DNA of 64,000 nt. Source: Idiomarina seosinensis. GTDB lineage: Bacteria; Pseudomonadota; Gammaproteobacteria; Enterobacterales; Alteromonadaceae. Under the pieces are notes generated by a model that was not told the DNA's origin, did no database searches, and saw only the letters and a program-made list of their open reading frames with translations. This document shows, one piece after another, positions 45,992 through 54,819 of the stretch. The translations under genes were made by a program, and so were the position numbers. The stretch spans positions 529,960 to 593,959 of the forward strand of contig NZ_PIQF01000002.1 of the NCBI RefSeq assembly GCF_003987275.1, in the 5' to 3' direction. Positions within the stretch are counted from its first letter, which is position 1. The number at the start of each line of letters is the position of its first letter.

Positions 45992-47125
45992 TTATTTAGC
46001 TGGAGAGAGTTTAATTAAGCGTCCATTGTCTTGATCACTGAGGATATAGAGATAACCGTCAGGACCTTGCTCAACATCGCGGATGCGAAAATCGATATCA
46101 CCTTTAAACAGATGTTCTTCGTGGATCATGCGGCCATCTTCCAGATCCAGGCGTGAAATTTGTTGTCCTTTTAAGGCGGTTACTAATAAATCGCCTTGCC
46201 ACTGGGTAAATTTGTCACCGGTGTAAAAGGTAACTCCTGCGGTGGCTATTGATGGCAGCCAATAATAGAAGGGTTGCTCCATGCCTTCTTTATGGGTGCC
46301 AATGCCGATCTCACCGCCGCCATAGTCTTCGCCGTAGGTTATGGTTGGCCAGCCGTAGTTTTTACCGGCTTCTGGAATATTAACTTCATCACCACCTTGA
46401 GGACCGTGTTCAATAGCCCACAGCTCTCCGGTATCTGGGTGAATATCTGCACCTTGCACATTACGGTGGCCGTATGACCAAATCTCATCTAGCGCTTCGT
46501 CATCATTTACGAAAGGGTTATCTTCCGGAATGCTTCCGTCAGGCCAGATCCGAACGATTTTACCGTGATGGTTATCAAGCGTCTGTGCGTCTTCCATGCG
46601 TGAGTATCGATCGCCAAGGGTAATAAACAAATGGCCTTCTGGTGAAAACACTAATCGTGAACCAAAGTGCGCGTTGCTCTCATATTTTGGTGCTTGCCGG
46701 AAAACCACTTCACCGTCTGTCCACTCTCCGTCATCAATCTTGCCCCGCATGACCGCGGTGCTGTTACCATCGCCACCTTCTTGGTTAGGTTCTGAGTAAC
46801 TTATATACACCCAGCCGTTTTGCTTGTAGTCTGGATCAATATTAACGTCGAGCAGGCCACCCTGGCTTTTCGCAACGACACTTGGGGTGCCACTAATTTT
46901 TGTTCGTTCAGAGCCATCGGCTGAAATATGATTTAAGGTACCTGAGCGCTCAGTGACTAACATGCTGCCGTCAGGCAAAAATGTCATGCCCCAGGGGTGA
47001 GACAAATTTTCAGTCAGCGTTGTCATTTCTACGGTGTGGCGTTCAGTAGAGTACTGCTCTGCAACCGCGCTGGTTGTCAGCCCCAATGATACTGCTAATA
47101 AAAGTGTTAGCTTGCGGGTTTTCAT
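45992..47125 (-). CDS. PQQ-dependent soluble aldose dehydrogenase (YliI-like), periplasmic
   Basis: 377 residues (E. coli YliI/Asd 371). The signal peptide MKTRKLTLLLAVSLGLTTSAVA is followed by a six-bladed propeller typical of the GSDH family: LSHPWGMTFLPDGSMLVTERSG, NAHFGSRLVFSPEGHLFITLGDR, WSYGHRNVQGADIHPDTGELWAIEHGPQGGDEVN, NYGWPTITYGEDY. By family it oxidises aldose sugars with PQQ as cofactor. No PQQ biosynthesis genes are in the window; the co-transcribed TonB receptor could supply the cofactor from outside. Confidence 0.9.
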   Translation of the reverse strand: MKTRKLTLLLAVSLGLTTSAVAEQYSTERHTVEMTTLTENLSHPWGMTFLPDGSMLVTERSGTLNHISADGSERTKISGTPSVVAKSQGGLLDVNIDPDYKQNGWVYISYSEPNQEGGDGNSTAVMRGKIDDGEWTDGEVVFRQAPKYESNAHFGSRLVFSPEGHLFITLGDRYSRMEDAQTLDNHHGKIVRIWPDGSIPEDNPFVNDDEALDEIWSYGHRNVQGADIHPDTGELWAIEHGPQGGDEVNIPEAGKNYGWPTITYGEDYGGGEIGIGTHKEGMEQPFYYWLPSIATAGVTFYTGDKFTQWQGDLLVTALKGQQISRLDLEDGRMIHEEHLFKGDIDFRIRDVEQGPDGYLYILSDQDNGRLIKLSPAK

Positions 47126-47260
47126 ACAGTTTCCTCTTAGTCTTTTTATTAGGTTGTTGGTCAGTATACGGTAAAAAGCAAAATTTTGATGACTGACGAT
47201 TTGATCTCTTTATTGTTATAGTTGTTAATTAGTTTAGTAAATGTTGGAAATTCAAAATAA

Positions 47261-48772
47261 ATGAATTCATCTTGGTTTAACAGTCAGTCATTGTTGATTT
47301 TTGGCCAGTGGTTAGCAGCTTCTTTTGTGCTGCTAATTGTTGGCCTGCTGATCAGCATCGGTGTGATGTATGTTGTTGATAAAATTCAGGTAAAACATAC
47401 TATCCGCCGTAACTACCCGGTGGTTGGCCGGTTCCGTTACCTGTTTGAGCGGATGGGCGAATTCATGCGGCAGTATTTTTTCGCCATGGACCGTGAGGAG
47501 ATGCCGTTTAATCGTGCGCAGAGAAGCTGGGTTTACCGAGCGGCTAAAAACGCCGACAGAAACATCGCTTTCGGCTCCACTCGGGATTTGACCCGAACTG
47601 GCACGATTATATTTAGTAGTGCTCCTTATCCGCCGCTTGCAGAACAAAGTGTGCACCCTGAGCCGGTGGAAATAGGTCCATACTGTCGACATTCTTATTA
47701 CCCACGATCCTACTTTCATATATCCGGGATGAGTTACGGTTCATTATCGCCAGTTGCCATAAAAGCGTTATCGAGGGGGGCAGCCAAGGCTAACTGCTGG
47801 GTTAATACTGGTGAGGGCGGATTATCGCCTTACCATTTAGTCGGGCACTGCGACATTGTCTTTCAAATAGGAACCGCCAAGTTTGGAGTTCGAACAGAGG
47901 ACGGTAAGCTTGATGAAGATAAGTTGGCTGAGCTAGGCCGCCATGACAATGTGAAAATGTTTGAAGTAAAACTGAGTCAGGGCGCAAAACCGGGCAAGGG
48001 TGGTATCTTGCCGGGTATCAAAGTAAACGCAGAAATTGCTCAAATCCGGGGCATAGAAGAAGGAAAAGATGCGATTAGCCCGAACCGGCACCCAGAAATT
48101 AGTAATAATGAAGAGCTGCTAGATTTTATTGAACGGGTCAGGTCAATAACCGGAAAGCCAACGGGCTTTAAGTTTGTTATGGGCGATCCGAGCTGGATAG
48201 ACGAGCTCATTGATTGCATATTAACTCGAGGTGAAGAGGCCGCGCCTGACTTTATTACCTTAGATAGTGCTGATGGTGGTACCGGTGCAGCGCCGCAACC
48301 GTTGATGGATTACGTTGGCTTAAAATTGTCAGAAAGCCTGCCCATTCTGATTGATAAATTAACAGAAGCCGGACTAAAAGACCGAGTTCGGGTTGTTTGC
48401 TCTGGAAAAATGATCTCTCCTGCTGATGTCGCCTGGGCTATTGCAATGGGCGCAGACTTTGTCGTTTCTGCACGCGGTTTTATGTTTTCACTGGGTTGTG
48501 TACAAGCAATGCAGTGCAATAAAAATACCTGTCCAACGGGGGTTACTACTGATGATCCAAGGCGGCAAAAAGGGCTCGACCCGGCGGACAAAGCAGAGCG
48601 TGTGGCCAACTACCACAAGTTTCTTGAGTATGGTGTCAATATTATTGCTCACTCTTGCGGAGTAACGGATCCACGTGAACTAACGAGACGACATGCACGA
48701 GTTATCAAACCCGATGGCGAAAGTATCAGTCTAGCCGACCGTTACCCTCTGCCACCGGCCCGAAGACGTTAA
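47261..48772 (+). CDS. FMN-binding glutamate synthase-family protein, membrane-anchored
   Basis: 503 residues. A hydrophobic N-terminal anchor (about 10-38) is followed by the FMN/alpha-aminoadipate-type barrel of the GltB central domain: SGMSYGSLSPVAIKALSRGA, NTGEGGLSPYH, KPGKGGILPG, ITLDSADGGTGAAPQPLMDYVG, and CNKNTCPTGVTT, the cysteine cluster used for an iron-sulfur centre in glutamate synthase. There is no amidotransferase domain and no GltD partner nearby, so it cannot by itself be NADPH-GOGAT; the true reaction is unknown. The 3-prime end overlaps oxyR by 4 bases, convergently. Confidence 0.85.
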   Translation: MNSSWFNSQSLLIFGQWLAASFVLLIVGLLISIGVMYVVDKIQVKHTIRRNYPVVGRFRYLFERMGEFMRQYFFAMDREEMPFNRAQRSWVYRAAKNADRNIAFGSTRDLTRTGTIIFSSAPYPPLAEQSVHPEPVEIGPYCRHSYYPRSYFHISGMSYGSLSPVAIKALSRGAAKANCWVNTGEGGLSPYHLVGHCDIVFQIGTAKFGVRTEDGKLDEDKLAELGRHDNVKMFEVKLSQGAKPGKGGILPGIKVNAEIAQIRGIEEGKDAISPNRHPEISNNEELLDFIERVRSITGKPTGFKFVMGDPSWIDELIDCILTRGEEAAPDFITLDSADGGTGAAPQPLMDYVGLKLSESLPILIDKLTEAGLKDRVRVVCSGKMISPADVAWAIAMGADFVVSARGFMFSLGCVQAMQCNKNTCPTGVTTDDPRRQKGLDPADKAERVANYHKFLEYGVNIIAHSCGVTDPRELTRRHARVIKPDGESISLADRYPLPPARRR

Positions 48773-49683
48773 CCCAATGTATTAACTGGTAATAATTGTG
48801 CGGCCTCTTCAGCTATCTTGCGGAAAGTCTGACGACGACTGGTAGTAGCTCGGTAAACCAGCCCGATATCCCGGGAAGCTTCCTTTCCAGAGGGCTTTAA
48901 GGGCACTAAGTCGGTGTTTTGCAAAATACCGTGGTCAATCGCCATTTGTGACATAAAGGTCGCACCGCCCCTGGCATTGGCCATTTGTACCAAACTGTGA
49001 AGGCTGGTCGCTGTGAACGGATTTACTTTTACGGTGTCGGTTAACTGGCAAGCTGCAACGGCGTGCCCCGTAAGGCAATGTTCTTTCTCTAATAGAAAGA
49101 TACTGCCATCAGGGAGTCGATCATAATCGACGGGCTCACCTAATTTATCCGCGATAGAGCGGTGTGCGACTAACTTAAAAGGGTCGCGACCCAAGGTCCA
49201 TTTTTGATTTCCCTGAATGTCCATCGGCAGCGCTAGTAGCAGTATATCTAAGTCACCGTCGCGGAGCTTACTAAGTAAGTTTTGAGTCGTATCTTCTGCT
49301 AGTTGCAATGCAAGTTTTGGATATTTTTGCTGCACTCGCTTGCTAAGTTCGGCAACCACAAATGGCGCTATCGTTGGAATAATACCCAGCCTGACTGGGC
49401 CTTCCAAAATATTTCCATGGCCCTGAGCGTAATGCATGAGTTCTTCAGTGGAGGTAATAATTTTTCGGGCTTGCTCGACAATCTCTTCGCCAATCGCGGT
49501 AAATAAAAACGACTTATGGTCACGCTCTATCAGTTGACAGCCCAATTGCTCTTCAAGGTTCTGGATGCCACTGCTTAAGGTTGACTGGCTTACGTTACAC
49601 GCCGCTGCGGCGCGATTAAAGTTCTGCTGTTGGTGTAAAGCCAATAAATAACTTAAGTTTTTTAGACTTGGTAATTTTCCCAT
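48769..49683 (-). CDS. oxyR: Hydrogen peroxide-sensing LysR-type regulator OxyR
   Basis: 304 residues (E. coli 305). The N-terminal helix-turn-helix region is KNLSYLLALHQQQNFNRAAAACNVSQSTLSSGIQNLEEQLGCQLIER. The peroxide-sensing pair is at Cys203 and Cys212 (CLTGHAVAAC), the same nine-residue separation as Cys199/Cys208 of E. coli, which marks it as OxyR rather than a general LysR protein. It is divergent from the ahpC-like peroxiredoxin gene, a likely target. Confidence 0.93.
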   Translation of the reverse strand: MGKLPSLKNLSYLLALHQQQNFNRAAAACNVSQSTLSSGIQNLEEQLGCQLIERDHKSFLFTAIGEEIVEQARKIITSTEELMHYAQGHGNILEGPVRLGIIPTIAPFVVAELSKRVQQKYPKLALQLAEDTTQNLLSKLRDGDLDILLLALPMDIQGNQKWTLGRDPFKLVAHRSIADKLGEPVDYDRLPDGSIFLLEKEHCLTGHAVAACQLTDTVKVNPFTATSLHSLVQMANARGGATFMSQMAIDHGILQNTDLVPLKPSGKEASRDIGLVYRATTSRRQTFRKIAEEAAQLLPVNTLG

Positions 49684-49725
49684 GAGCCACCCTGCCCCGA
49701 TGTTAAATTGAATTTACCGATTATC

Positions 49726-49770
49726 ATAATAGTTTTTATTCGTTTTATCCAATAACCACCTATCTCTATC
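49726..49770. promoter_or_regulatory. Possible OxyR-binding region between oxyR and the peroxiredoxin gene
   Basis: The 137-base divergent gap contains ATAGTT (49729-49734) and the half-sites ACCTATC (49758-49764) and CTCTATC (49764-49770), resembling parts of the OxyR ATAG-n7-CTAT repeats. The full four-element pattern is not met with correct spacing, so this is a suggestion only. Confidence 0.35.
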
Positions 49771-49820
49771 ATACTCCTCGAAACATAGCACCACGATTAA
49801 AAATTACTAGGAGAGTATCA

Positions 49821-50366
49821 ATGTTAACAGTTGGCGATAAGTTACCGGAATTCAGCGTAGTGGCAGCAAAGCCAGGTTTCAACATGCCGGAAGAAAACGG
49901 TGAGAGTGCGTTTGAAACTATCAACAATGAAAGTTTTGTCGGCAAATGGAAAATTATCTTTTTCTACCCAAAAGACTTCACCTTTGTGTGCCCTACTGAA
50001 ATCGTCGAGTTCGCTAAGTTGAATGAAGAGTTTGCTGACCGCGATGCGATTGTTATGGGCGGTAGCACTGATAATGAGTTTGTTAAATTAGCTTGGCGCC
50101 GCGAGCATCCTGACCTGAATGGACTGGATCAGTACTCGTTTGCCGATAATGGCTCTTTGGTTGATGGACTGGGTGTACGTGATAGAGAAGAAAATGTCGC
50201 GTTGCGCGCTACCTTTGTGGTTGACCCACACAACGTCATCCAACATGTGTCGGTTAACAACCTGAATGTAGGTCGTAACCCCACTGAAATCTTACGGATC
50301 TTGGATGGCCTGCAAACGGACGAACTATGTCCTTGTAACCGAGCGGTTGGCGGCGACACTCTGTAA
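49821..50366 (+). CDS. ahpC: Peroxiredoxin of the AhpC type (AhpD-partnered)
   Basis: Reduces hydrogen peroxide and organic hydroperoxides. 181 residues. Peroxidatic Cys57 sits in FYPKDFTFVCPTEI; the C-terminus has Cys170 and Cys172 (DELCPCNRAVGG), the double C-terminal cysteines characteristic of actinobacterial-type AhpC, which is re-reduced by AhpD rather than AhpF. The next gene is indeed ahpD-like, and the upstream divergent gene is oxyR. AGGAGAG precedes the ATG. Confidence 0.92.
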   Translation: MLTVGDKLPEFSVVAAKPGFNMPEENGESAFETINNESFVGKWKIIFFYPKDFTFVCPTEIVEFAKLNEEFADRDAIVMGGSTDNEFVKLAWRREHPDLNGLDQYSFADNGSLVDGLGVRDREENVALRATFVVDPHNVIQHVSVNNLNVGRNPTEILRILDGLQTDELCPCNRAVGGDTL

Positions 50367-50384
50367 ATTTCAGTTTTTATTAGG

Positions 50385-50409
50385 GCGTCCGGCAATGAAT
50401 GGCGGACGC
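50385..50409 (+). other. Intercistronic stem-loop between ahpC and ahpD
   Basis: GCGTCCG / CGGACGC perfect stem around an 11-base loop, not followed by a T run. In mRNA it could stabilise the upstream ahpC message or tune the ratio of the two products; it is not a standard terminator. Confidence 0.6.
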
Positions 50410-50435
50410 TTGCTAAACCAAGGCGGGAGTTTTTA

Positions 50436-50963
50436 ATGGCAATTGCAGATTACAAACAGTTGTTGGGCGACCATGGCAAGGACACCAAACTTAATTTGTC
50501 GAGCCTGTTCAACAGTATCGACACCTCTGGCCTAACCAGCGACCAATTCTACGGCACCGCGTTATCCCTGGCATACAGTCTTGGAGATGATGAATTGATA
50601 ACGACGGTCGAAGAAGAAGCACAAGGGAAGGTAGAAGAAAACGTGGTTTCAGCGGCAAAGCTGGCGGCAACGTTAATGGCGATGAATAATGTTTATTATC
50701 GTTTTTTACACCTGTCGACGGACAAACAGGTGAGCAAGTTACCTGCCGGTTTGCGGATGAACGCAATGGCAAACCCGGGTGTAGATAAAGCAGACTTTGA
50801 ACTTTACTCATTGGCTGTTTCTGCGCTTAATGGTTGTGGCTTGTGTATAGACTCGCATGTTAAGACGCTGTTACAGCACGATATTTCGGCGCAAGCGATT
50901 CAAACATCAATTAAGTTAGCGGCGGTACTTAATGCAGCACTGACTGCACGCAAACTGTCGTAA
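50436..50963 (+). CDS. ahpD: Alkylhydroperoxidase AhpD-type, carboxymuconolactone decarboxylase family
   Basis: 175 residues. The CxxC-x3-H active site is in NGCGLCIDSHVKTLL with Cys134, Cys137 and His141, placed as in Mycobacterium AhpD. Helical throughout. By family it acts as the thioredoxin-like reductant for AhpC, itself fed by a lipoylated dehydrogenase adaptor. It starts 69 bases behind ahpC with GGCGGGAG upstream, and a terminator follows. Confidence 0.88.
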   Translation: MAIADYKQLLGDHGKDTKLNLSSLFNSIDTSGLTSDQFYGTALSLAYSLGDDELITTVEEEAQGKVEENVVSAAKLAATLMAMNNVYYRFLHLSTDKQVSKLPAGLRMNAMANPGVDKADFELYSLAVSALNGCGLCIDSHVKTLLQHDISAQAIQTSIKLAAVLNAALTARKLS

Positions 50964-50996
50964 CCCCTGGAGCTTTCAAGCTCATAATGCTTTTTG

Positions 50997-51019
50997 GCCC
51001 GCCTAGTGCGGGCTTTTTT
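50997..51019 (+). terminator. Terminator after ahpD
   Basis: GCCCGC / GCGGGC stem with a five-base loop (CTAGT) and six T. A second small hairpin GAGCTTTCAAGCTC (50970-50983) precedes it. Confidence 0.85.
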
Positions 51020-51076
51020 CTTTTCATTTCAGCCTGATGTCCTACATTTATAGTAAGCCTATAAAAAGAGGGACTT

Positions 51077-52309
51077 ATGCTCACCATTAATCTTGAACGG
51101 CTCAAAGAGTCGATACGCGCATTATCAAAAATAGGTTATAACGAGGCTGACCATGGGGTTTACCGGTGGGGTTTTACCGATGCAGACATGGAAGCTCGAC
51201 ATTGGCTGCTGGACCAGGTTAAGTCAGAGGGCTTCAAAGCGCATATGGATGGGGCCGGTAACGTATTTTTTGGTATTGGCGACTACCATAAGAAACCGGC
51301 AGTATTAACCGGATCACATCTGGATACTGTGCCTGCTGGTGGTATTTTCGATGGGGCGCTTGGGGTATTAGCCGGACTTGAAGTGTTGCGCACGATAAAG
51401 GCTAACGACGTTCCGTTAAACCACCCAGTTTGGGTGGTTGCCACCGCTGAGGAAGAAGGCCGCTTCGGCGGCATGATGGGCTCTCAGGCTATTACTGGCT
51501 CGTTGAATATGGACTGGCTCATGTCGGCGCATGATGCGGACGATGTTTACCTAAAAGATGCGATGGCGGTTCATGGTCTCGATGTGATGAATGTGCTTGA
51601 TGCTGCCTGGCCACCTGAGCGGTTAAAAGCTTTTTACGAACTGCACATAGAGCAAGGACCGGTGCTGTTTAATGAAGATATCTGCATTGGTGCGGTTGAG
51701 GGTATATCAGGCGTGTTTAAATGGATTGTTCATTTAAAGGGTAAAGCTGATCATGCTGGCACTGCGCCGATGAATATGCGCAGCGACGCTTTTATGGGGT
51801 TAGCAGACTTTGCCCATGAAATTGAACGCATTATTGCCGAAGACGGAACTGATAAAACACGAATTACCGTTGGTAAGGTAGACCTAAAACCAGGCAGTCC
51901 GCATACGGTTCCAGGCGAAGCGGTATTTACTATTGTCGGGCGTGATATGAGTTCTGAAGTCATGAAAGAGCTTGCCGACTCCTGTCGCAAGGCGTTATCG
52001 GCAATAGCAAGAAAGCACCGCTTGATGTTCGAATATGAACAAGTGAGCTGGCTGGATCCTCAGGCATGTTCTAATCGTTTGACACAGATCATAGAAAATA
52101 AAGCGAAAGCTCGTAATCTATCTTGTTTAAGGATGCCTAGTGGGGCTGGCCATGACACCCAGTTTTTCGCAAACTTAACCGAAGCCGGGCTTATTTTTAT
52201 TCCTTCAGTAAATGGCGTTAGCCACGCTCCGGACGAGTGGTCACGCTGGCATGACGTAGAAGCGGGCACTCACGTGTTACTGGACTGCATTCTAGAGTCA
52301 GCAAGTTAA
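51077..52309 (+). CDS. Zn-dependent M20-family amidohydrolase (hydantoinase/carbamoylase type)
   Basis: 410 residues. Metal-site motifs are in order: GSHLDTVPAGGIFDGALGV (His and Asp, about 78-96), EEEGRFGG (bridging Glu, about 127-134), HIEQGPVL, and HAPDEWS near the end. The lid domain in the middle has DHAGTAPM and GAGHDTQFF. This is the N-carbamoyl-L-amino-acid hydrolase/allantoate amidohydrolase/beta-ureidopropionase branch; the specific substrate cannot be decided, and no purine or pyrimidine catabolic genes lie nearby. Single-gene unit. Confidence 0.85.
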   Translation: MLTINLERLKESIRALSKIGYNEADHGVYRWGFTDADMEARHWLLDQVKSEGFKAHMDGAGNVFFGIGDYHKKPAVLTGSHLDTVPAGGIFDGALGVLAGLEVLRTIKANDVPLNHPVWVVATAEEEGRFGGMMGSQAITGSLNMDWLMSAHDADDVYLKDAMAVHGLDVMNVLDAAWPPERLKAFYELHIEQGPVLFNEDICIGAVEGISGVFKWIVHLKGKADHAGTAPMNMRSDAFMGLADFAHEIERIIAEDGTDKTRITVGKVDLKPGSPHTVPGEAVFTIVGRDMSSEVMKELADSCRKALSAIARKHRLMFEYEQVSWLDPQACSNRLTQIIENKAKARNLSCLRMPSGAGHDTQFFANLTEAGLIFIPSVNGVSHAPDEWSRWHDVEAGTHVLLDCILESAS

Positions 52310-52375
52310 CTCGTGCGCACTTTAACTCAATTCGTTATACTGTGGGTCATCTGACCGGTATCAAGTGGTAGCTCA

Positions 52376-53806
52376 ATGGAACAGAAAGTCAAAGTTCAAG
52401 AAGCGGATAAGGTCAAAATCCAACGTCCGAAAAATACCCAAAGAAATAACGACTATGCGCCCCGAAATCGCATTTATGTGCGCGATACAAAAGGGGGTTT
52501 AGAGTATTTTCGGCGACTGTTCGGTTTTCTCTTGCTGGCGATATTTGCCATTTTGCCCTGGATAACTTACCAGGGAGAACAAGCTATATTGCTTGATATT
52601 ATGGAGCAACGGTTCCGTATCTTCGGCCTTACCCTGTGGCCACAGGACTTCACTGTTGTGGCTTTATTCGCAATTGTTGCAGCGGTAGCACTGTTTTTTG
52701 TCACTACCATTTGGGGTCGGGTTTGGTGTGGTTTCATGTGCCCACAAACAACCTGGACCTTTATTTTCATGTGGTTCGAGAAAAAATTTGAAGGGCCAAG
52801 AAACAAACGCATAAAACTTGATCAACGGAAAATGGATTTTGACAAGTTCTGGCGCAAGTCTGGCAAGCAGATAAGCTGGGTACTGGTTGCTTTATTAACG
52901 TCCATGACCTTTGTCGGTTACTTTACCGATGTTCGGCAGTTATTTATCGATTTTGCCACCTTCGATGCTGGTTTCTGGGCAACCTTTAGCGTTTTATTTT
53001 TTACCTTTTGTACCTACGGTAACGCCGGCTATATGCGGGAAATTATGTGTACCCACATGTGTCCGTATGCGCGTTTCCAGTCAGCCATGTTCGATAAAGA
53101 TACGTACACTGTAAGTTACGATGCAAACCGCGGCGAGCCAAGAGGACCACGGTCACGTAAAGTTGACCCCAAAGAAAAGGGACTCGGAGACTGCATTGAC
53201 TGTTACATGTGTGTTCAGGTATGCCCCACCGGCATCGACATTCGTAATGGCCTTCAATATGAATGTATTGACTGCGGGGCCTGCATTGACGCGTGTAACG
53301 ATGTAATGGATAAAATGAATTATCCACGCGGATTAATACGGTTTACCACAGAGCGAAACCTTGTGGCTAAACAGAAAAAAGACAAAACGAACCCGTGGCG
53401 AATGAAAAGCATTGGTTACTTTGTCATGGTCGTAGCGGTAACAGCTGTGTTGGTTTTGGACGTAGCGACCCGGATTCCGCTCGAGGTAGATGTGTTAAGA
53501 GACCGTAACGCGCTGTATCGAGAGAATATAGAAGGTGAAATTGAGAATGTTTATACCTTAAAGTTAGTCAATAAGTCGCAGCAAGATCACACCTATCAGA
53601 TAACAATAAAGGGGCTTGATCAGTATCGACTTATTGGTGAAACAACTAAGTCGGTAGAAGCCGGCGACGTTGGTAGCTTACCTGTTACATTGGCCGTTCC
53701 TCCGGGAACGCTGCAACAACAAGTAACTGATTTTGATTTTGTGGTACAGTCCGTTGATGATCCAAGCGTCCAATTGACGCACGAAACCCGTTTCTTATAC
53801 GAGTAA
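52376..53806 (+). CDS. ccoG: Cytochrome cbb3 oxidase accessory protein CcoG (RdxA/FixG)
   Basis: 476 residues, inner membrane. Helices lie near 45-62, 85-108, 160-175, 190-210 and 340-360, with the VWCGFMCPQTTW loop between them. The two 4Fe-4S ferredoxin motifs are CIDCYMCVQVCPTG and CIDCGACIDACND (about 265-305). The C-terminal periplasmic Ig-like FixG domain spans about 370-476. Known role: reduces copper for insertion into cbb3 oxidase. The ccoNOPQ and ccoS/ccoI genes are not in this window, which is unusual since ccoG often accompanies them. srkA follows after 9 bases. Confidence 0.92.
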   Translation: MEQKVKVQEADKVKIQRPKNTQRNNDYAPRNRIYVRDTKGGLEYFRRLFGFLLLAIFAILPWITYQGEQAILLDIMEQRFRIFGLTLWPQDFTVVALFAIVAAVALFFVTTIWGRVWCGFMCPQTTWTFIFMWFEKKFEGPRNKRIKLDQRKMDFDKFWRKSGKQISWVLVALLTSMTFVGYFTDVRQLFIDFATFDAGFWATFSVLFFTFCTYGNAGYMREIMCTHMCPYARFQSAMFDKDTYTVSYDANRGEPRGPRSRKVDPKEKGLGDCIDCYMCVQVCPTGIDIRNGLQYECIDCGACIDACNDVMDKMNYPRGLIRFTTERNLVAKQKKDKTNPWRMKSIGYFVMVVAVTAVLVLDVATRIPLEVDVLRDRNALYRENIEGEIENVYTLKLVNKSQQDHTYQITIKGLDQYRLIGETTKSVEAGDVGSLPVTLAVPPGTLQQQVTDFDFVVQSVDDPSVQLTHETRFLYE

Positions 53807-53815
53807 AAGGTATGT

Positions 53816-54796
53816 ATGTCACAGCGCGACTTCGCATTTCAGGGCCTCGATCCAGACACTCTGGTTAAGGCTCTAGAGTCGGTGGGAGTATTTCCGACGA
53901 CGGGATTACTCGCGCTGAATAGTTATGAAAATCGTGTTTATCAGTTCAGCGATGATCAACACCGCTATGTGGTTAAATTTTATCGCCCGGGTCGCTGGAC
54001 TACCGATCAAGTTCTTGAAGAGCACCAGTTTACTCAAGAGCTATTGGATGACGAAGTGCCAGCAGTGGCCCCGTTATCGATTAATGGAAAAACCTTACAT
54101 CAATTCGACGGTTATTCGTTTTGCTTGTTCCCAAGCGTTGGTGGGCGGGCTTTTGAGCCAGATAATTTCGACCAATTAGAACGTTTGGGCCGTCAAATTG
54201 GCCGACTGCACGGTGTTGCTCAGAGTGACTCGTTCAAATATCGCGAAGAAATAAGTTATCAGTTGTATGTCGAAGAGGCTTATCAGCACCTTAAGACAAG
54301 TGAACTTATCCCAGAGTCGATAAAGCGAGCTTTTTTCGCAATTCTTGAACCATTAGTGACACGACTGAAAGACGCTCCGTTAACTGAATTCCGTTTTCAA
54401 CGGTTGCACGGTGATTGTCATATCGGCAATATTCTTCAATGGGATGACCAATTAACCTTTGTCGACTTTGATGATTGTAGGATGGGTCCGGCAATTCAGG
54501 ACTTATGGATGATGTTAAGTGGGCCTCGTGAGGAACAAACGGTACAGTTGGATGCTCTAATCGAAGGATATGAGGAATTTTGCGCCTTCGATAAGGCTCA
54601 GTTAGTGTTAATTGAACCTTTGCGAGGCTATCGAATTATTCAATATATGGCGTGGTTATCAAAACGCTGGCAAGATACGGCTTTCCAAAGAGCATTTCCC
54701 TGGTTTGCCGAAGAGCGTTATTGGGAACAACAGGTTTTGGCGTTAAAAGAACAATTAGCGGCGTTGGATGAAACGCCATTAAAACTAGGTTTTTAA
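53816..54796 (+). CDS. srkA: Stress response kinase A (YihE family)
   Basis: Aminoglycoside-phosphotransferase-fold Ser/Thr kinase, in E. coli counteracting MazEF-dependent stress death and linked to the Cpx response. 326 residues (E. coli 328). NSYENRVYQF and RYVVKFYRPGRW form the nucleotide loop and ATP lysine region (about 42-65). The catalytic loop is HGDCHIGNIL and the metal Asp is in FVDFDDC (about 200-224). AAGG lies six bases before the ATG. dsbA follows immediately, the same order as in E. coli. Confidence 0.95.
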   Translation: MSQRDFAFQGLDPDTLVKALESVGVFPTTGLLALNSYENRVYQFSDDQHRYVVKFYRPGRWTTDQVLEEHQFTQELLDDEVPAVAPLSINGKTLHQFDGYSFCLFPSVGGRAFEPDNFDQLERLGRQIGRLHGVAQSDSFKYREEISYQLYVEEAYQHLKTSELIPESIKRAFFAILEPLVTRLKDAPLTEFRFQRLHGDCHIGNILQWDDQLTFVDFDDCRMGPAIQDLWMMLSGPREEQTVQLDALIEGYEEFCAFDKAQLVLIEPLRGYRIIQYMAWLSKRWQDTAFQRAFPWFAEERYWEQQVLALKEQLAALDETPLKLGF

Positions 54797-54819
54797 AAAA
54801 ATTGAAAGAAGGTGTCATT

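Noticed and set aside
48671..48686. CCACGTGAACT as a third parS
   Set aside because: Only the central CCACGTG matches; outer arms differ at several positions.
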